A DNA stretch of 64,000 bases from Zafaria ginkgonis (GCF_039540195.1 NZ_BAABEO010000019.1:62001-126000); one strand, 5' to 3'. Shown: positions 8,219-17,395, counted from the stretch's first letter. Notes: generated by a model not told the origin, from the sequence alone. Program-made: numbers and translations.

Positions 8219-9502
8219 CTAGGGCGCGGGTGGCGCGGTCGGTAAAGGCCAGGGTGTGGAAGGGTCGGTTGGTAGAGGCCCGGCCGGCCCCGAGGAATAG
8301 TAGACGGTGATTCGCCAACCATCCGTGGTGCATTTCGGATCAACGTCCAGTACCAGGCCGGCCTCTGCTTGCTCATTCGTCTGGCCCTCAAGGACTGGCT
8401 CTAGGCCGAGGGCGGTCAATTCCGCTTTCACGTCGCCGACCGGCCGGCCAATGTAGGCGTTCGGGGAAACGGTCAGTGGCGTGCACGTCGGGGAGGCCGC
8501 CGCTACGCTGATGTGTTTGGGCTTGCTGGTAACCCCGCTCTGGGACGCGGTGATGGTGACTTCTCCCGAAACAACGCCGGTAACGACTCCGGTGGAGTCG
8601 ATTTTGGCTGTGGCCGGATCGCTTGACTCCCAAGTGACGGATGCCAGGTCCTTCTGGGAACCGTCGCTGTACATGCCCGTAGCTTTGTAGGAGGCGGTTC
8701 GGCCCTCCATCACAGTGCCCGGCCCGCTGATTTCAATGCGCTCGAGCTTGGAGGCTGGCGATCCGGTTGGCGTCCTAGTGGAAGCCGCCGTGACGGTGAC
8801 TTTAGCGCTGTCCTTTTTTCCGTCCGCGGATGCGGTGATGGTGACTTCTCCGGGGCTTTTTCCAGTGAGCTTGCCCGTCTTGGGGTCAACTGCGGCAACT
8901 TCCGGCTTGTCTGAGTCCCACTTGACGGCGCCCGCGCCCAGCTTCCTCTCGGTGTCATCGCTGAATTTGCCCATGGCGACCAATGACAGGGTCTTGCCCT
9001 GCTCCAGTTTGCCCGGATCATGGATCTCGATGCCTTCCAGCTTTGCCGCGGTCACCGTGATCCGTATCTGCCTCGTGATTCCGTCCGCCGAGGCGGCGAC
9101 AGTGGCGTCCCCGGGCTTCATGCCTGTGATCTTGCCAGTGGCGGCGTCGACGGTGGCGATGGCCGAGTTATCTGACTCCCACCTGACGGACTCCGTCAGC
9201 TCGCGGTGGTCGCCATTGCTGTAAATGCCAGTGGCAGTGAGCTGCACCTCCGCTTTTGGCGGCAGCTCCCGCACCTCGCTTATGACGATGTCTTTTAGTG
9301 TTGGGTCCGGGGCAAACTGATGCGCCATGAACAGCAGGCCGACGAGCAGGACAGCGGCGGCCACACAAACGCCGTAGGCCAGATGAATCCGGCGCCGGTA
9401 GCGGTCCATGCCCCGCTGGAGTGCCCGCTCCGCATCCGCGGGATGGTCCCGGGAACGTTCCTCGGCGATTGCCGCCAAGGTTCGCTGGAAGGGCGCATTC
9501 AT
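8219..9502 (-). CDS. Membrane-anchored Big2/PASTA-type surface protein
   Basis: A 427-residue protein. Residues 1-38 are a charged cytoplasmic head, ~39-62 a membrane helix (LAYGVCVAAAVLLVGLLFMA), then three Big2 immunoglobulin-like repeats (~70-152, 153-237, 250-335) with the usual 'L..I.I', 'Y.DGS..DLA..V.W.SSDP..A.ID..G.VTG...G..TITAS' pattern. A PASTA-like module with one Cys pair follows (~338-415), then a Pro-rich tail. Orientation should be N-in, C-out. Its start overlaps the stop of the sigma-like gene by ATGA, so the two are translationally coupled. Big2 and PASTA domains usually bind cell wall or ligands; this could be an external sensor paired with the sigma-like protein, which is inference. 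Confidence 0.85.
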   Translation of the reverse strand: MNAPFQRTLAAIAEERSRDHPADAERALQRGMDRYRRRIHLAYGVCVAAAVLLVGLLFMAHQFAPDPTLKDIVISEVRELPPKAEVQLTATGIYSNGDHRELTESVRWESDNSAIATVDAATGKITGMKPGDATVAASADGITRQIRITVTAAKLEGIEIHDPGKLEQGKTLSLVAMGKFSDDTERKLGAGAVKWDSDKPEVAAVDPKTGKLTGKSPGEVTITASADGKKDSAKVTVTAASTRTPTGSPASKLERIEISGPGTVMEGRTASYKATGMYSDGSQKDLASVTWESSDPATAKIDSTGVVTGVVSGEVTITASQSGVTSKPKHISVAAASPTCTPLTVSPNAYIGRPVGDVKAELTALGLEPVLEGQTNEQAEAGLVLDVDPKCTTDGWRITVYYSSGPAGPLPTDPSTPWPLPTAPPAP

Positions 9503-10179
9503 CGCGGATCCCCGCCCGTGTCCGGTCCGCCTGCGGCAGGCTGGAAATTATCCACGGCAGCCCTGACCTCTGCCTTGGACCGGCCGGTGATCCGGGAGAT
9601 TTGTGCCGCCGAGAGGTCGGCAAACTCATGCAGCACCACCGCTGCCCGGTCAGGGAAGGCCAGCGATGCCAAGGGGTGCAGGGCCCCGCCGTTCTGGGTG
9701 TCGGGATATGGTCCTTCCGGACTGGCGGCCGTCCCGTGCTGAGGGGAGCCGATCAGATGGATCAGGTCGCAGAGCGCATAAGTCCGGATCTGCGCAGTCA
9801 CGGGGCCCCGCCATACGGCGGCGGTGCGGGCCCAAGCCTCCTCCAGCAGCGCGGAGGCTCGTGCGGGATCGTCGCACAGCAACTGGGCGCAAAGGGACAG
9901 TTCCTCATGTTGGCTCTCGAAGGCCATCCGAAGCTCTTCCTGACGGTCCTGAAGGGCCCGGGAAAGCCTTGCGCCGGGAGGGAGCCCGAACTCCACCTCC
10001 CGAAGGGAGGGAATCAGGACCACCCCCACCAAGGCAGCAATACCGAGGCCCATGAGGACGACGCCGAGAACGCCGGACAGGATCCATCCCGCAGCTATGG
10101 CGGCGAGCGTGGCTGCGGTGATGGCGACCCTCGCTGGCCGCACCAGCGGCCGCAGCTGCCGTTTGGGAACATCACACAT
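9499..10179 (-). CDS. Membrane-tethered sigma-70 region 4-like protein
   Basis: About 226 residues from the ATG preceded by GGGAAGG (upstream in-frame starts exist). Two adjacent membrane helices (~17-38 and ~40-57) are followed by a helical cytoplasmic part (~65-150). Near the C-terminus is a helix-turn-helix segment, LASLAFPDRAAVVLHEFADL then SAAQISRITGRSKAEVRAAV, which resembles sigma region 4 of ECF factors ('LP...R.v..L.e..gls..EIA...g.s.gtV'). A full region 2 is not recognisable, so it may not be a working sigma factor; a membrane-bound DNA-binding regulator is equally possible. It is coupled to the Big2/PASTA gene and divergent from the CHAT-WD40 gene across 211 bp, so it may control that promoter. 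Confidence 0.65.
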   Translation of the reverse strand: MCDVPKRQLRPLVRPARVAITAATLAAIAAGWILSGVLGVVLMGLGIAALVGVVLIPSLREVEFGLPPGARLSRALQDRQEELRMAFESQHEELSLCAQLLCDDPARASALLEEAWARTAAVWRGPVTAQIRTYALCDLIHLIGSPQHGTAASPEGPYPDTQNGGALHPLASLAFPDRAAVVLHEFADLSAAQISRITGRSKAEVRAAVDNFQPAAGGPDTGGDPR

Positions 10180-10390
10180 GGGCTTGGTGCCCTTCCCTCG
10201 CACGCGGACATGCGAGTTAGGCGGATCGCCCCGGCATGCCATGGCTACTCCTGCATGATACCGCCGGACTTGTGATTCTCATCTCAGTGGATCAATCTTA
10301 ATTCGCGGCACATGGGGGCAACCGGCACCCTTCGCGTAGTCCCTGTGGGAGGGCAGGGAAAACTTCAAACGCTGATGGTTAGAAGGTCGT

Positions 10391-13234
10391 GTGAACACGG
10401 ACATCGAGCTGGAAATCAGTCCAGGTTCAGGGCGCGATGAGTACATGGTGCGGGTGATACAGGCCCGGGCCGGCGGGGAACCGTGGGCCGCCTTCCGCCT
10501 GGACGTTGATGAAATGCTGGACAGGCGGGCCGACCTGGAGCAGACGATCCTTGCTTCGGCCGTGTCGGCGCGCCGGATGGTTCCGCTGGCTGAGGAGCCT
10601 GTGCGGCAGGCTGGACAGCAGCTGTTCGACGCACTGTTCGCGGGCCCGGTGCGCGGGGCATACCGGGCGAGCCTTGGTGCGGCCCAACAGGCCGGTGACC
10701 AGCTGCGGGTGGTGCTGCGGCTGGCTGCTCCGGAGCTGGCCGCCTTGCCGTGGGAGATGCTGTTCGACCCGGAAACGGAATCGTATCTCTGCCGGAATGA
10801 GCCGATGCTGCGGCGCATCCCGGCGCCCGACTACACGCCCCGGGCCCTGAGGGTCGTCCCGCCGCTGCGGATCCTCGGTGTGGTTTCGTCCCCGCGCGGC
10901 CTTCCGGCCCTGGACGTGGACGCGGAAAAGGAACGCCTGGAGACGGCATTGGATGGTCCGATCGCGGCAGGGCTGGTGGAGGTGGTCTGGGCGCCGGAGG
11001 CGACTTGGGCGGGGGTCCACGAGCAACTGCTGGCGGGACCTTGGCACGTGGTGCATTTCATCGGGCACGGGGACTACGACGTTCGTGCCGGGGAAGGCCT
11101 GATCGCCTTGACGGATGCGCATGGCCGTGCGGCCATGGTGGAGGCCTCCCGCCTGGCGTACCTGCTGAGCGCGGCTCGGCCGGTTCCCCGCCTGGTGGTG
11201 CTCAATTCCTGCTCCAGCGGTGAGTCCGGGACGGAGGAATTGTTTTCCGGCACCGCCGCCGCGCTGGTCCGCAGCGGGGTCAGCGCCGTGGCGGCCATGC
11301 AGTTCACCGTCAGCGACGAGGCGGCCATTGCGTTTGCGCAGGGGTTTTACACCGCAATTGCCAACGGCCGCAGGATCGATGAGGCCGCCCGCAACGGGCG
11401 GATCTCCATTACGGGAAACTCCCGGTCAACGCTGGAATGGGTCACCCCGGTGCTGTACGTACGCGGCAGCGAGACCAGCCTGTTTACGTTGACCCCACCC
11501 CGGGGCGCCGCCAGGCTGCGGACCGATCCCCTCCACACCCGTGAGCCGGAACGCCCCGAGTCCAGTGGTGAGCCGGAACGGCAGCCGGAGGGCGCCGCGC
11601 CGGAGATTCGGGCAACCGAGGGTCCGGCGGCCGATGCCAAGATGTCGGATGAGAGGGTGGCGGAGGCCCGTGCGACGGAGGCCGCCCGGCAGGAAAAGCA
11701 GCGGATCCGCTGGCAGGACCTGTACGACCGGGCCGGTGCCGCCCTGCAGGTGAACCAGTACGGGACGGCCATCGAACTGCTCGACAGCCTGCTGGCGGAA
11801 GAGCCCGGCTTCCGGGACGCGGCCGCGCTCCGCGAGACGGCGGGGCACCGCCAGCAACTCGCCTCCGTCTACCGGCGCGCACAAGCAGCGGAGAGCGCCG
11901 GCGACTGGGTGACCGCGATCCGCGGCTACACCTTGGCCCAGGCCGATCCGGCGTTCGCCGACGCCGGGACCGCACGCAGGCGCTGCGAGACGCGCCAGCG
12001 CGTGGCGGAACTTCAGGTGGGCATGCGCAAGCACGCCGAGGCCGGCAACTGGGATGTCGTATTGGAGTTTTCCGCGGCGCTGGCTGCGGTGGACCGGAAC
12101 GCGGCCAATCCGGGAGGCCTCGCCACCCGGGCCCGGCTGGAACTGCTCTACGAGCAAGGGCGTTTGGCGGAGGAAGCCGGCGATCGGGCCGCGGCCGGGC
12201 AACTCTACGCGGAGATCCTCAAAACGGCGCCGGCGTTTCGGGACGCCGAAGCGCGCCGCGACGCCTGCCGGGAAACGCGCAACGAGGCCCGCCCCCAAAT
12301 CCCTCCACCCGCCGTCGGGGGCGGTCCGGTTCGCCCGGTGCCCACCCCGCAGCGGGTCCCGGAAGCCGGCACCGAGCTGCTGCGGGTCCGGCACGGCAGC
12401 GCTGTCAATGCGGTGGCGTTCAGTCCGGACGGAGCCCGCCTGGCCACTGGCAGCTGGGACAAGACCGCCCGGATCTGGGATGCCGGCACCGGCGCCGAAC
12501 TGCTGCGGCTGCGGCACAACACCGTGGTGAATACGGTGGCGTTCAGTCCGGACGGAGCCCGCCTGGCCACCGGCAGCTGGGGCAGTTCCGCCCGGATCTG
12601 GGATGCCGGCACCGGCATCGTGCTGTTGCGAATCAGGCTCAACAGTGCGGTCAACGCGGTGGCGTTCAGCCCGGACGGCACCCGCCTGGCCACCGGCAGT
12701 GACGACATCAATATCTGGGATGTCCAAAGCGGTGCCCACCTGTTGCACATCCGCCAGGAAAATCCGGTTCACGCGGTGGCCTTCAGCCCGGACGGAACGC
12801 GCCTGGCCGGCGGCAGCGAGGACACCCGGATCTGGGACGCCCGCAGCGGTGCCCAGCTGGTGCGCATCCGCCACGACCTCGCGGCCACGGGGGCGGCTTT
12901 CAGCAGGGACGGTTCCCGATTGGTTACGGGCAGCAATGATCGGACCGCATGGATCTGGGAGGCCGCCACCGGCAGGAAACTGGCCAAGATCCGCCACGAC
13001 GACGCGGTATGGGCGGTGGCCCTGAGCCCGGCCGGGACAATCCTGGCCACCGGCTGCAGCGACGGCGCGGTCCGGCTCTGGGACAGTGCCGGCGAAGACC
13101 TGCGGCTGCAGGTCCACCACGACGGCGGGGTCTCCGGACTATGCTTCCGGCCTGACGGGCGCGCCCTGGCCACGGCCAGCCGGGACGCCACCGCACGCAT
13201 CTGGTACATCGGAGGAGCGCAGCGGCGGAAGTAG
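10391..13234 (+). CDS. CHAT caspase-fold protease with TPR-like and seven-bladed WD40 domains
   Basis: A 947-residue protein from a GTG preceded by AGAAGG. Residues ~1-370 are a CHAT protease, paralogous end to end with the one at 5303-7045 and keeping His226 (HFIGHGDYD) and Cys274 (LNSCSSG). A charged linker (~375-430) leads to a helical TPR-like region (~432-645) with recurring 'Y..A..LL..LL...P.F.DA..R' units. Residues ~650-945 hold seven WD40 repeats, several with the consensus VNAVAFSPDGARLATGSWD...ARIWD. The near-identical blades suggest recent repeat expansion. WD40 and TPR parts normally bind partners, so this looks like a sensor-protease fusion. A rho-independent hairpin follows directly. 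Confidence 0.93.
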   Translation: MNTDIELEISPGSGRDEYMVRVIQARAGGEPWAAFRLDVDEMLDRRADLEQTILASAVSARRMVPLAEEPVRQAGQQLFDALFAGPVRGAYRASLGAAQQAGDQLRVVLRLAAPELAALPWEMLFDPETESYLCRNEPMLRRIPAPDYTPRALRVVPPLRILGVVSSPRGLPALDVDAEKERLETALDGPIAAGLVEVVWAPEATWAGVHEQLLAGPWHVVHFIGHGDYDVRAGEGLIALTDAHGRAAMVEASRLAYLLSAARPVPRLVVLNSCSSGESGTEELFSGTAAALVRSGVSAVAAMQFTVSDEAAIAFAQGFYTAIANGRRIDEAARNGRISITGNSRSTLEWVTPVLYVRGSETSLFTLTPPRGAARLRTDPLHTREPERPESSGEPERQPEGAAPEIRATEGPAADAKMSDERVAEARATEAARQEKQRIRWQDLYDRAGAALQVNQYGTAIELLDSLLAEEPGFRDAAALRETAGHRQQLASVYRRAQAAESAGDWVTAIRGYTLAQADPAFADAGTARRRCETRQRVAELQVGMRKHAEAGNWDVVLEFSAALAAVDRNAANPGGLATRARLELLYEQGRLAEEAGDRAAAGQLYAEILKTAPAFRDAEARRDACRETRNEARPQIPPPAVGGGPVRPVPTPQRVPEAGTELLRVRHGSAVNAVAFSPDGARLATGSWDKTARIWDAGTGAELLRLRHNTVVNTVAFSPDGARLATGSWGSSARIWDAGTGIVLLRIRLNSAVNAVAFSPDGTRLATGSDDINIWDVQSGAHLLHIRQENPVHAVAFSPDGTRLAGGSEDTRIWDARSGAQLVRIRHDLAATGAAFSRDGSRLVTGSNDRTAWIWEAATGRKLAKIRHDDAVWAVALSPAGTILATGCSDGAVRLWDSAGEDLRLQVHHDGGVSGLCFRPDGRALATASRDATARIWYIGGAQRRK

Positions 13235-13238
13235 GGCA

Positions 13239-13275
13239 CGGAGACGGGGACCGGGTGCCCCGATCCCCGTCTCCG
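13239..13275. terminator. Hairpin terminator after the CHAT-WD40 gene
   Basis: A perfect 12-bp stem (CGGAGACGGGGA / TCCCCGTCTCCG) with a 13-base loop starts four bases after the stop codon. There is no U-run, as is common in high-GC actinobacteria. It lies between convergent genes and could serve both. Confidence 0.7.
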
Positions 13276-13377
13276 GTCAGCCTACGGTCCCTACCTCCTG
13301 GAAAAGGCAGTCGTCGAAAATGCGGTCGTTCCTCGACGCCTCGGCGGCGTTGCCGGGGGATGGGTCGACTTCCGCTT

Positions 13378-13776
13378 TCAGTCCTGCATCGTCCCGGACA
13401 ACTGGCGAACGTCGTAGTCCTGCAGGGAGTCGGGCCCTGTGTCCATTGCCTCGGTCCGGTCGGTGACAATGATCAGCGCCCCGGTCACCGGTGCCTCGTC
13501 GATCCCCCGGAGCCCCGAGGGAACCAGCACGGACAACCGGAGCTGGGAGACGTCCCTTGTACTCTCGAGGAGAATCCCCGTCAGCATCGTCCCCAGCTCG
13601 GACGTTGAGATTTTCAGATTGCCGCCGGAGAACTCGCGGCGCGTGCCCGGCAGGTCCTCGCCCCGGACCGAGAGCACGCCGTCATCGGCGCTGTACCGCG
13701 CTTCTATGCCTTCGCCCGTAAGCGTAAAACCCTTCATCTGCATCTTCCCGTCGGACAACGAAATCGGTGGTCCCAT
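13378..13776 (-). CDS. Hypothetical protein (132 aa or slightly shorter)
   Basis: The product (MGPPISLSDGKMQMKGFTLT...) alternates short hydrophobic and charged strands and looks like a compact soluble beta-rich domain. It has no signal peptide or membrane segment. I recognise no family. The first ATG has a poor ribosome site; the ATG at residue 14 has GGGAAG six bases upstream and may be the true start. It runs convergent to CHAT-WD40 and divergent from the next CHAT operon. Its position within the island suggests a small partner or inhibitor, but nothing more can be read from it. Confidence 0.5.
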   Translation of the reverse strand: MGPPISLSDGKMQMKGFTLTGEGIEARYSADDGVLSVRGEDLPGTRREFSGGNLKISTSELGTMLTGILLESTRDVSQLRLSVLVPSGLRGIDEAPVTGALIIVTDRTEAMDTGPDSLQDYDVRQLSGTMQD

Positions 13777-14157
13777 TACACGATGCCGGCGTTACTGCGC
13801 CGTTACGGCGACTGGCACGTGGAAGACGTCCCCGGCCCCCTCACCACCTTGCACCCACCTTGCACTTGGCACGGCAGGCACAACCGAAGGTCCGTCCGCC
13901 GTTCTCCTTCCCGGACGGGGCTCCGCAGGAGCCATATCGCCAATGGCACATCCGGCGGTGTGCAATGGCAGGGTCGGGGGTCGGGAAACGGCAGGATTGG
14001 CCGGGAGGCGAAACTCGAGGCCTTAACCGCCGGCCTTCAACGCAGTAGCGTTCCTGTAACGGTACTGCCACACACTGGCGGTGTAGCTTCGCTCCCCACC
14101 CGGCCGGAGATGTCTCCGGGAGGGGCTGGGATGGGCCGAGGCCGAGGAGAGACCGGC
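13777..14157. other. 381-bp divergent control region
   Basis: It separates the leftward 132-residue gene from the rightward CHAT operon and should contain the operon promoter. No clear promoter boxes or operators stand out. An open frame enters the next gene from upstream, but the likely start there is ATG 14158 with GAGGAGA before it, although ATG 14131 behind GGGAGGGG also has a good ribosome site. Confidence 0.4.
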
Positions 14158-15495
14158 ATGGCGTTGTTCAAGAACGATGTGTCCGAGTATGTGACACCTG
14201 GACGGGTGAATCCCGCACGGCTCGTAGTGACGTTTACGCCTGTCCAGGGCAGCCCGGACCGGTATGACGTTACGGCTCAGGTTGATGACGACGGCGAACT
14301 CATGACAGGCGAATTCGTTGCGCGGCCCGAGTGGCGTAACGCCAACGCGCCGTTCCCGACTTCCAAGATCTATCCGGCCGAGCCCCCACGCGCCCAGCTC
14401 GGTACCCAGCTTTTCAGTAACCTCTTCTCCGGAGCCCTTAGCCGTTGCTGGGCGCAGGCGGTCGAACGAGGGCGGCAACGCGGATTGCACATCCTGATCC
14501 GTAGTTCCTCATACGCCTTGCATGCCCTGCCTTGGGAGCTGCTGTCGGACCCGGCCCCGACGTCCTCCGAATACGTCGCTTTCTCGGAGGGCTGGTCCGT
14601 GTTGCGCGACGTGCCGGCCTCCGGTGAGGAAGCCATGCCCGGGATCGGTGCCCCAGTGCCGGCACCCGACCTGGCGATCCTGGTTATGACAACGGCCGTC
14701 ACCGGGGTGAACCAGGACAGCGACCCCGGAATCATTAGGGCAGCGTTCCCCCAAACACCCGATGTGCGGACGATCCCGGATGCGGGTCCCGAACAGATCC
14801 TTGAGGCGCTGGAGGCCGGTGAAGCGCAGGTCGCGCACATCATGGGGACGGGGGAGCAGACTCGGCAGGGGTGGCAGGATCTCGTGGTGGGCACGCCGGG
14901 TTCGCCAACCGTGCTTCCGGGCAAGGCACTGGCCAAGGCGATGGAGGACACTCCGCGGTTGCGCCTTGTGGTCCTCGCGGCATGCGAAACCGACCGGCTT
15001 GCGGCTCACCTGGCCCCGGTTGTCCCCGCCGTGATCGGCATCCGCGGAATCATTAGCGACGCGGGCTGCCAGGCATTCCTGGGAGGCCTCTACGGTGCAC
15101 TCGCAGCCGGCGCGACATTGTCCCAAGCGGTCGCTTCCGGACGAACCCAGCAGATCGGCTTCTCGCAGTCCATTGGCGACGAATGGGCACAGCCCGTCCT
15201 CTTCCTGCACGAGGATGGCTCGATTGTCCGCCCCCGGAGCCACGTCGAGGACACCATGGTCACCGTTCTTGGCCTGCGGAATCCCACGACGCAAGCAGGC
15301 ACGGAAGCAGAGACGGCCGCGAGCCTATTGCTCCAAATCAAGGAGGAAAATCTCAGGGCCTTGCGCACGCAATGGGGCGAGGACAGGAGAGAGGGCGGGC
15401 AAGGGGCTACCCCGGCATTCGTGCAGAAACAGATCGATCACCTCGCGGAAGAAGTGGAGGGGATGGGAGAAGCGCGCCGGGGAGCCCTGCCGTGA
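14158..15495 (+). CDS. CHAT-like protein with the catalytic His replaced (candidate pseudoprotease)
   Basis: About 445 residues from ATG with GAGGAGA upstream. The N-terminal half has the CHAT-associated strand region (LHILIRSSSYALHALPWELL, matching 'LPWE.L.DP' in the other island CHATs). The C-terminal half has the caspase-like fold, but HIMGTGEQ stands where active relatives have HFIGHG, so Thr231 replaces the catalytic His. The Cys side (LAACETDRL, Cys276) is kept. A helical tail follows (~395-445). It overlaps the next, intact CHAT gene by GTGA, so the two are made in a coupled ratio. A regulatory partner of the active CHAT is the likely role; that is inference from pairing and the lost residue. 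Confidence 0.8.
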   Translation: MALFKNDVSEYVTPGRVNPARLVVTFTPVQGSPDRYDVTAQVDDDGELMTGEFVARPEWRNANAPFPTSKIYPAEPPRAQLGTQLFSNLFSGALSRCWAQAVERGRQRGLHILIRSSSYALHALPWELLSDPAPTSSEYVAFSEGWSVLRDVPASGEEAMPGIGAPVPAPDLAILVMTTAVTGVNQDSDPGIIRAAFPQTPDVRTIPDAGPEQILEALEAGEAQVAHIMGTGEQTRQGWQDLVVGTPGSPTVLPGKALAKAMEDTPRLRLVVLAACETDRLAAHLAPVVPAVIGIRGIISDAGCQAFLGGLYGALAAGATLSQAVASGRTQQIGFSQSIGDEWAQPVLFLHEDGSIVRPRSHVEDTMVTVLGLRNPTTQAGTEAETAASLLLQIKEENLRALRTQWGEDRREGGQGATPAFVQKQIDHLAEEVEGMGEARRGALP

Positions 15496-17366
15496 ACGCT
15501 CCCGCCACCCGCCGAATGTCGGTTCCTCGCCTTGCGGCCGCGGCACGGCGGCTGACCGAGTGCAAGGCGCTGGTCGAGGAGATGCGGCAGGAGGTGGACT
15601 GGATGGACAAGACCCGCCTCACCGCCGTCGTCGGCGAGCGACACCTGATTGAGTCCCTGACCACAAACATCACGAGGGCCGACACGCAAATAGCCCAGAT
15701 GGCAAACGGAACACCGGACAGGACCAAAGGCTGTATGGCGAAGCTCGAAAGCCTTCTTGACGACCCGGTATGGGCCGTGGCCCGTGAGACCCGAAAGCAC
15801 CTCGCGGCGAGGAAGGAGGAGGTTGAAGAATACGTGAGGGAGGTCAAGGAGGAATACCGGACGCTGCGAGTCGACCTCAAGAAGATTGAGAACCTCGTCG
15901 GACAGGCCGGCCGCCTCGGCGTCAAGGTGACCGACGAGCTGGCGAGGGAGTTGGCCAGCGTATCGGTCAATTTTGGGCTGACCGAGGAAGAATTCCAGGC
16001 GGGCCGCTTCGACACCGCTGCCGTTGCGGTGGAGCACGCCAGGCAGGCGCTGGCGAAAGCGCAGTTCACCTCGGAGCTACCTGCCAGCCGGACAGTGGTG
16101 GATGCAAAGAAGCTCGGGTCCTATCTCGAGAATCTCGCGAAAGTAATTGGCGATGCGGAGAAGAAGGATGACAAACGCACCCGCCGGACGGAACTCTTCC
16201 TCATCTCCGGCAATCCCGTGGAGGGCATGAGCGTCCCATACAAAGTGCTCCTTCGCAGGCCCGGCTACGAGCACATGCCGGAAACGAATCTCTACGACGA
16301 CGTGGAGGTCTTCGATGCCGACCAGAAGCAGTTTCAGGAGATCATCAACTCGATCGCGGAGGCCGCCCTGAACGGGATCCGTTCGGCCCCGAACCCCCCG
16401 GCGGCGGGGGCAGGCAACGTGCGCCGCACCCGGCCCGAGGAACACCTGGGCCAACTCGACCCCGCGGGACAACTGGAGAAAATCGGTCGCCGGATGTACA
16501 GCCTACTCATTCCGGACGCCATGCAGCGCCTGATCGACGAGACCGAAGGGTTTCCGCTGACTGTCACCTCCAATAACCCGGAGTTGCCGTGGGAGCTCCT
16601 CCATGATGGGGAAGGGTTCCTGTGCCTCAAGCGGATGTTTGCCCGAATGCCCGCAGGACAGACCTTTCCCCGGCGCACCCGGGAACCCATCCCTGGGGGC
16701 AAAACACGAAGCAAGGTGCTGTTGATCCACTCGGTGTCCGAGGAACCCTTGGTGCAGGCGGAGAGGGAGATCGAGGAGATCCAGCGACGCTTGGCGGGGA
16801 TGAAACCCGAACCCGTGGTGACGAAGCTGTCCGGGTCCGAGGTCAATGCGCGACGCCTGACCGATGAGCTCAGCCTCGGAGATTACGACCTGATCCACTA
16901 CGCCGGACACGCAGGCTACGATCCGCAGCGGCCCCAATTCAGCTACCTGTTGTTGTCCAGCGGCGAACACTTCCGCGCCGACAGGGTGCAGCGGCTGCTT
17001 GAGGGCCATCCGGTGGTATTCCTCAACGCCTGCGAGTCGAGCAAGACAGCACCCCAGTCCCCGGGCCGGCCCACGGGCAGCACCGTCGCTCACGCAGAGG
17101 GTCTGGCCTCCGCGTTCGTCTATGGCGGTGCCCAAGCCTGCGTGGGGTCCCTGTGGCCGGTCTTCGACGACACGGCCGCAGATTTGTCCGTCGAGTTCTA
17201 CCGGCAGCTGATTGAAGAGAAGCAGCGCGTGGGTGAGGCACTGCTGCAGGCGCGGCTGCACAGTTGCGAAAACAACCAAAAGGACCGGATCACGTGGGCC
17301 GCCTACGCGCTATTCGGTGACCCGTCATATCGCCTGGGTGGCCCCATCACCGAATATGGCGCCTAG
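15492..17366 (+). CDS. CHAT protease with long N-terminal coiled-coil region
   Basis: A 624-residue protein from a GTG that overlaps the previous stop. Residues ~1-200 are highly charged helices with coiled-coil character, including 'ARKEEVEEYVREVKEEYRTL'. A middle part (~225-290) is of unknown type. The CHAT domain covers ~320-620, with ELPWELLHDGE, the His of HYAGHAGYD (His473), the Cys of LNACESS (Cys514), and GGAQACVGSLWPVFD, all typical of active CHAT proteases. The coiled coil probably mediates oligomer or partner contact, the best candidate being the coupled pseudo-CHAT. The caspase gene begins 29 bases downstream in the same operon. Confidence 0.9.
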   Translation: MNAPATRRMSVPRLAAAARRLTECKALVEEMRQEVDWMDKTRLTAVVGERHLIESLTTNITRADTQIAQMANGTPDRTKGCMAKLESLLDDPVWAVARETRKHLAARKEEVEEYVREVKEEYRTLRVDLKKIENLVGQAGRLGVKVTDELARELASVSVNFGLTEEEFQAGRFDTAAVAVEHARQALAKAQFTSELPASRTVVDAKKLGSYLENLAKVIGDAEKKDDKRTRRTELFLISGNPVEGMSVPYKVLLRRPGYEHMPETNLYDDVEVFDADQKQFQEIINSIAEAALNGIRSAPNPPAAGAGNVRRTRPEEHLGQLDPAGQLEKIGRRMYSLLIPDAMQRLIDETEGFPLTVTSNNPELPWELLHDGEGFLCLKRMFARMPAGQTFPRRTREPIPGGKTRSKVLLIHSVSEEPLVQAEREIEEIQRRLAGMKPEPVVTKLSGSEVNARRLTDELSLGDYDLIHYAGHAGYDPQRPQFSYLLLSSGEHFRADRVQRLLEGHPVVFLNACESSKTAPQSPGRPTGSTVAHAEGLASAFVYGGAQACVGSLWPVFDDTAADLSVEFYRQLIEEKQRVGEALLQARLHSCENNQKDRITWAAYALFGDPSYRLGGPITEYGA

Positions 17367-17395
17367 GGCAGGAACCCCGTCACCGAGGAGGACCC

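Noticed and set aside
10391..13234. Possible NTPase-type signalling protein because of the WD40/TPR tail
   Set aside because: No Walker A or B motif occurs in the chain; the only enzyme domain is CHAT.
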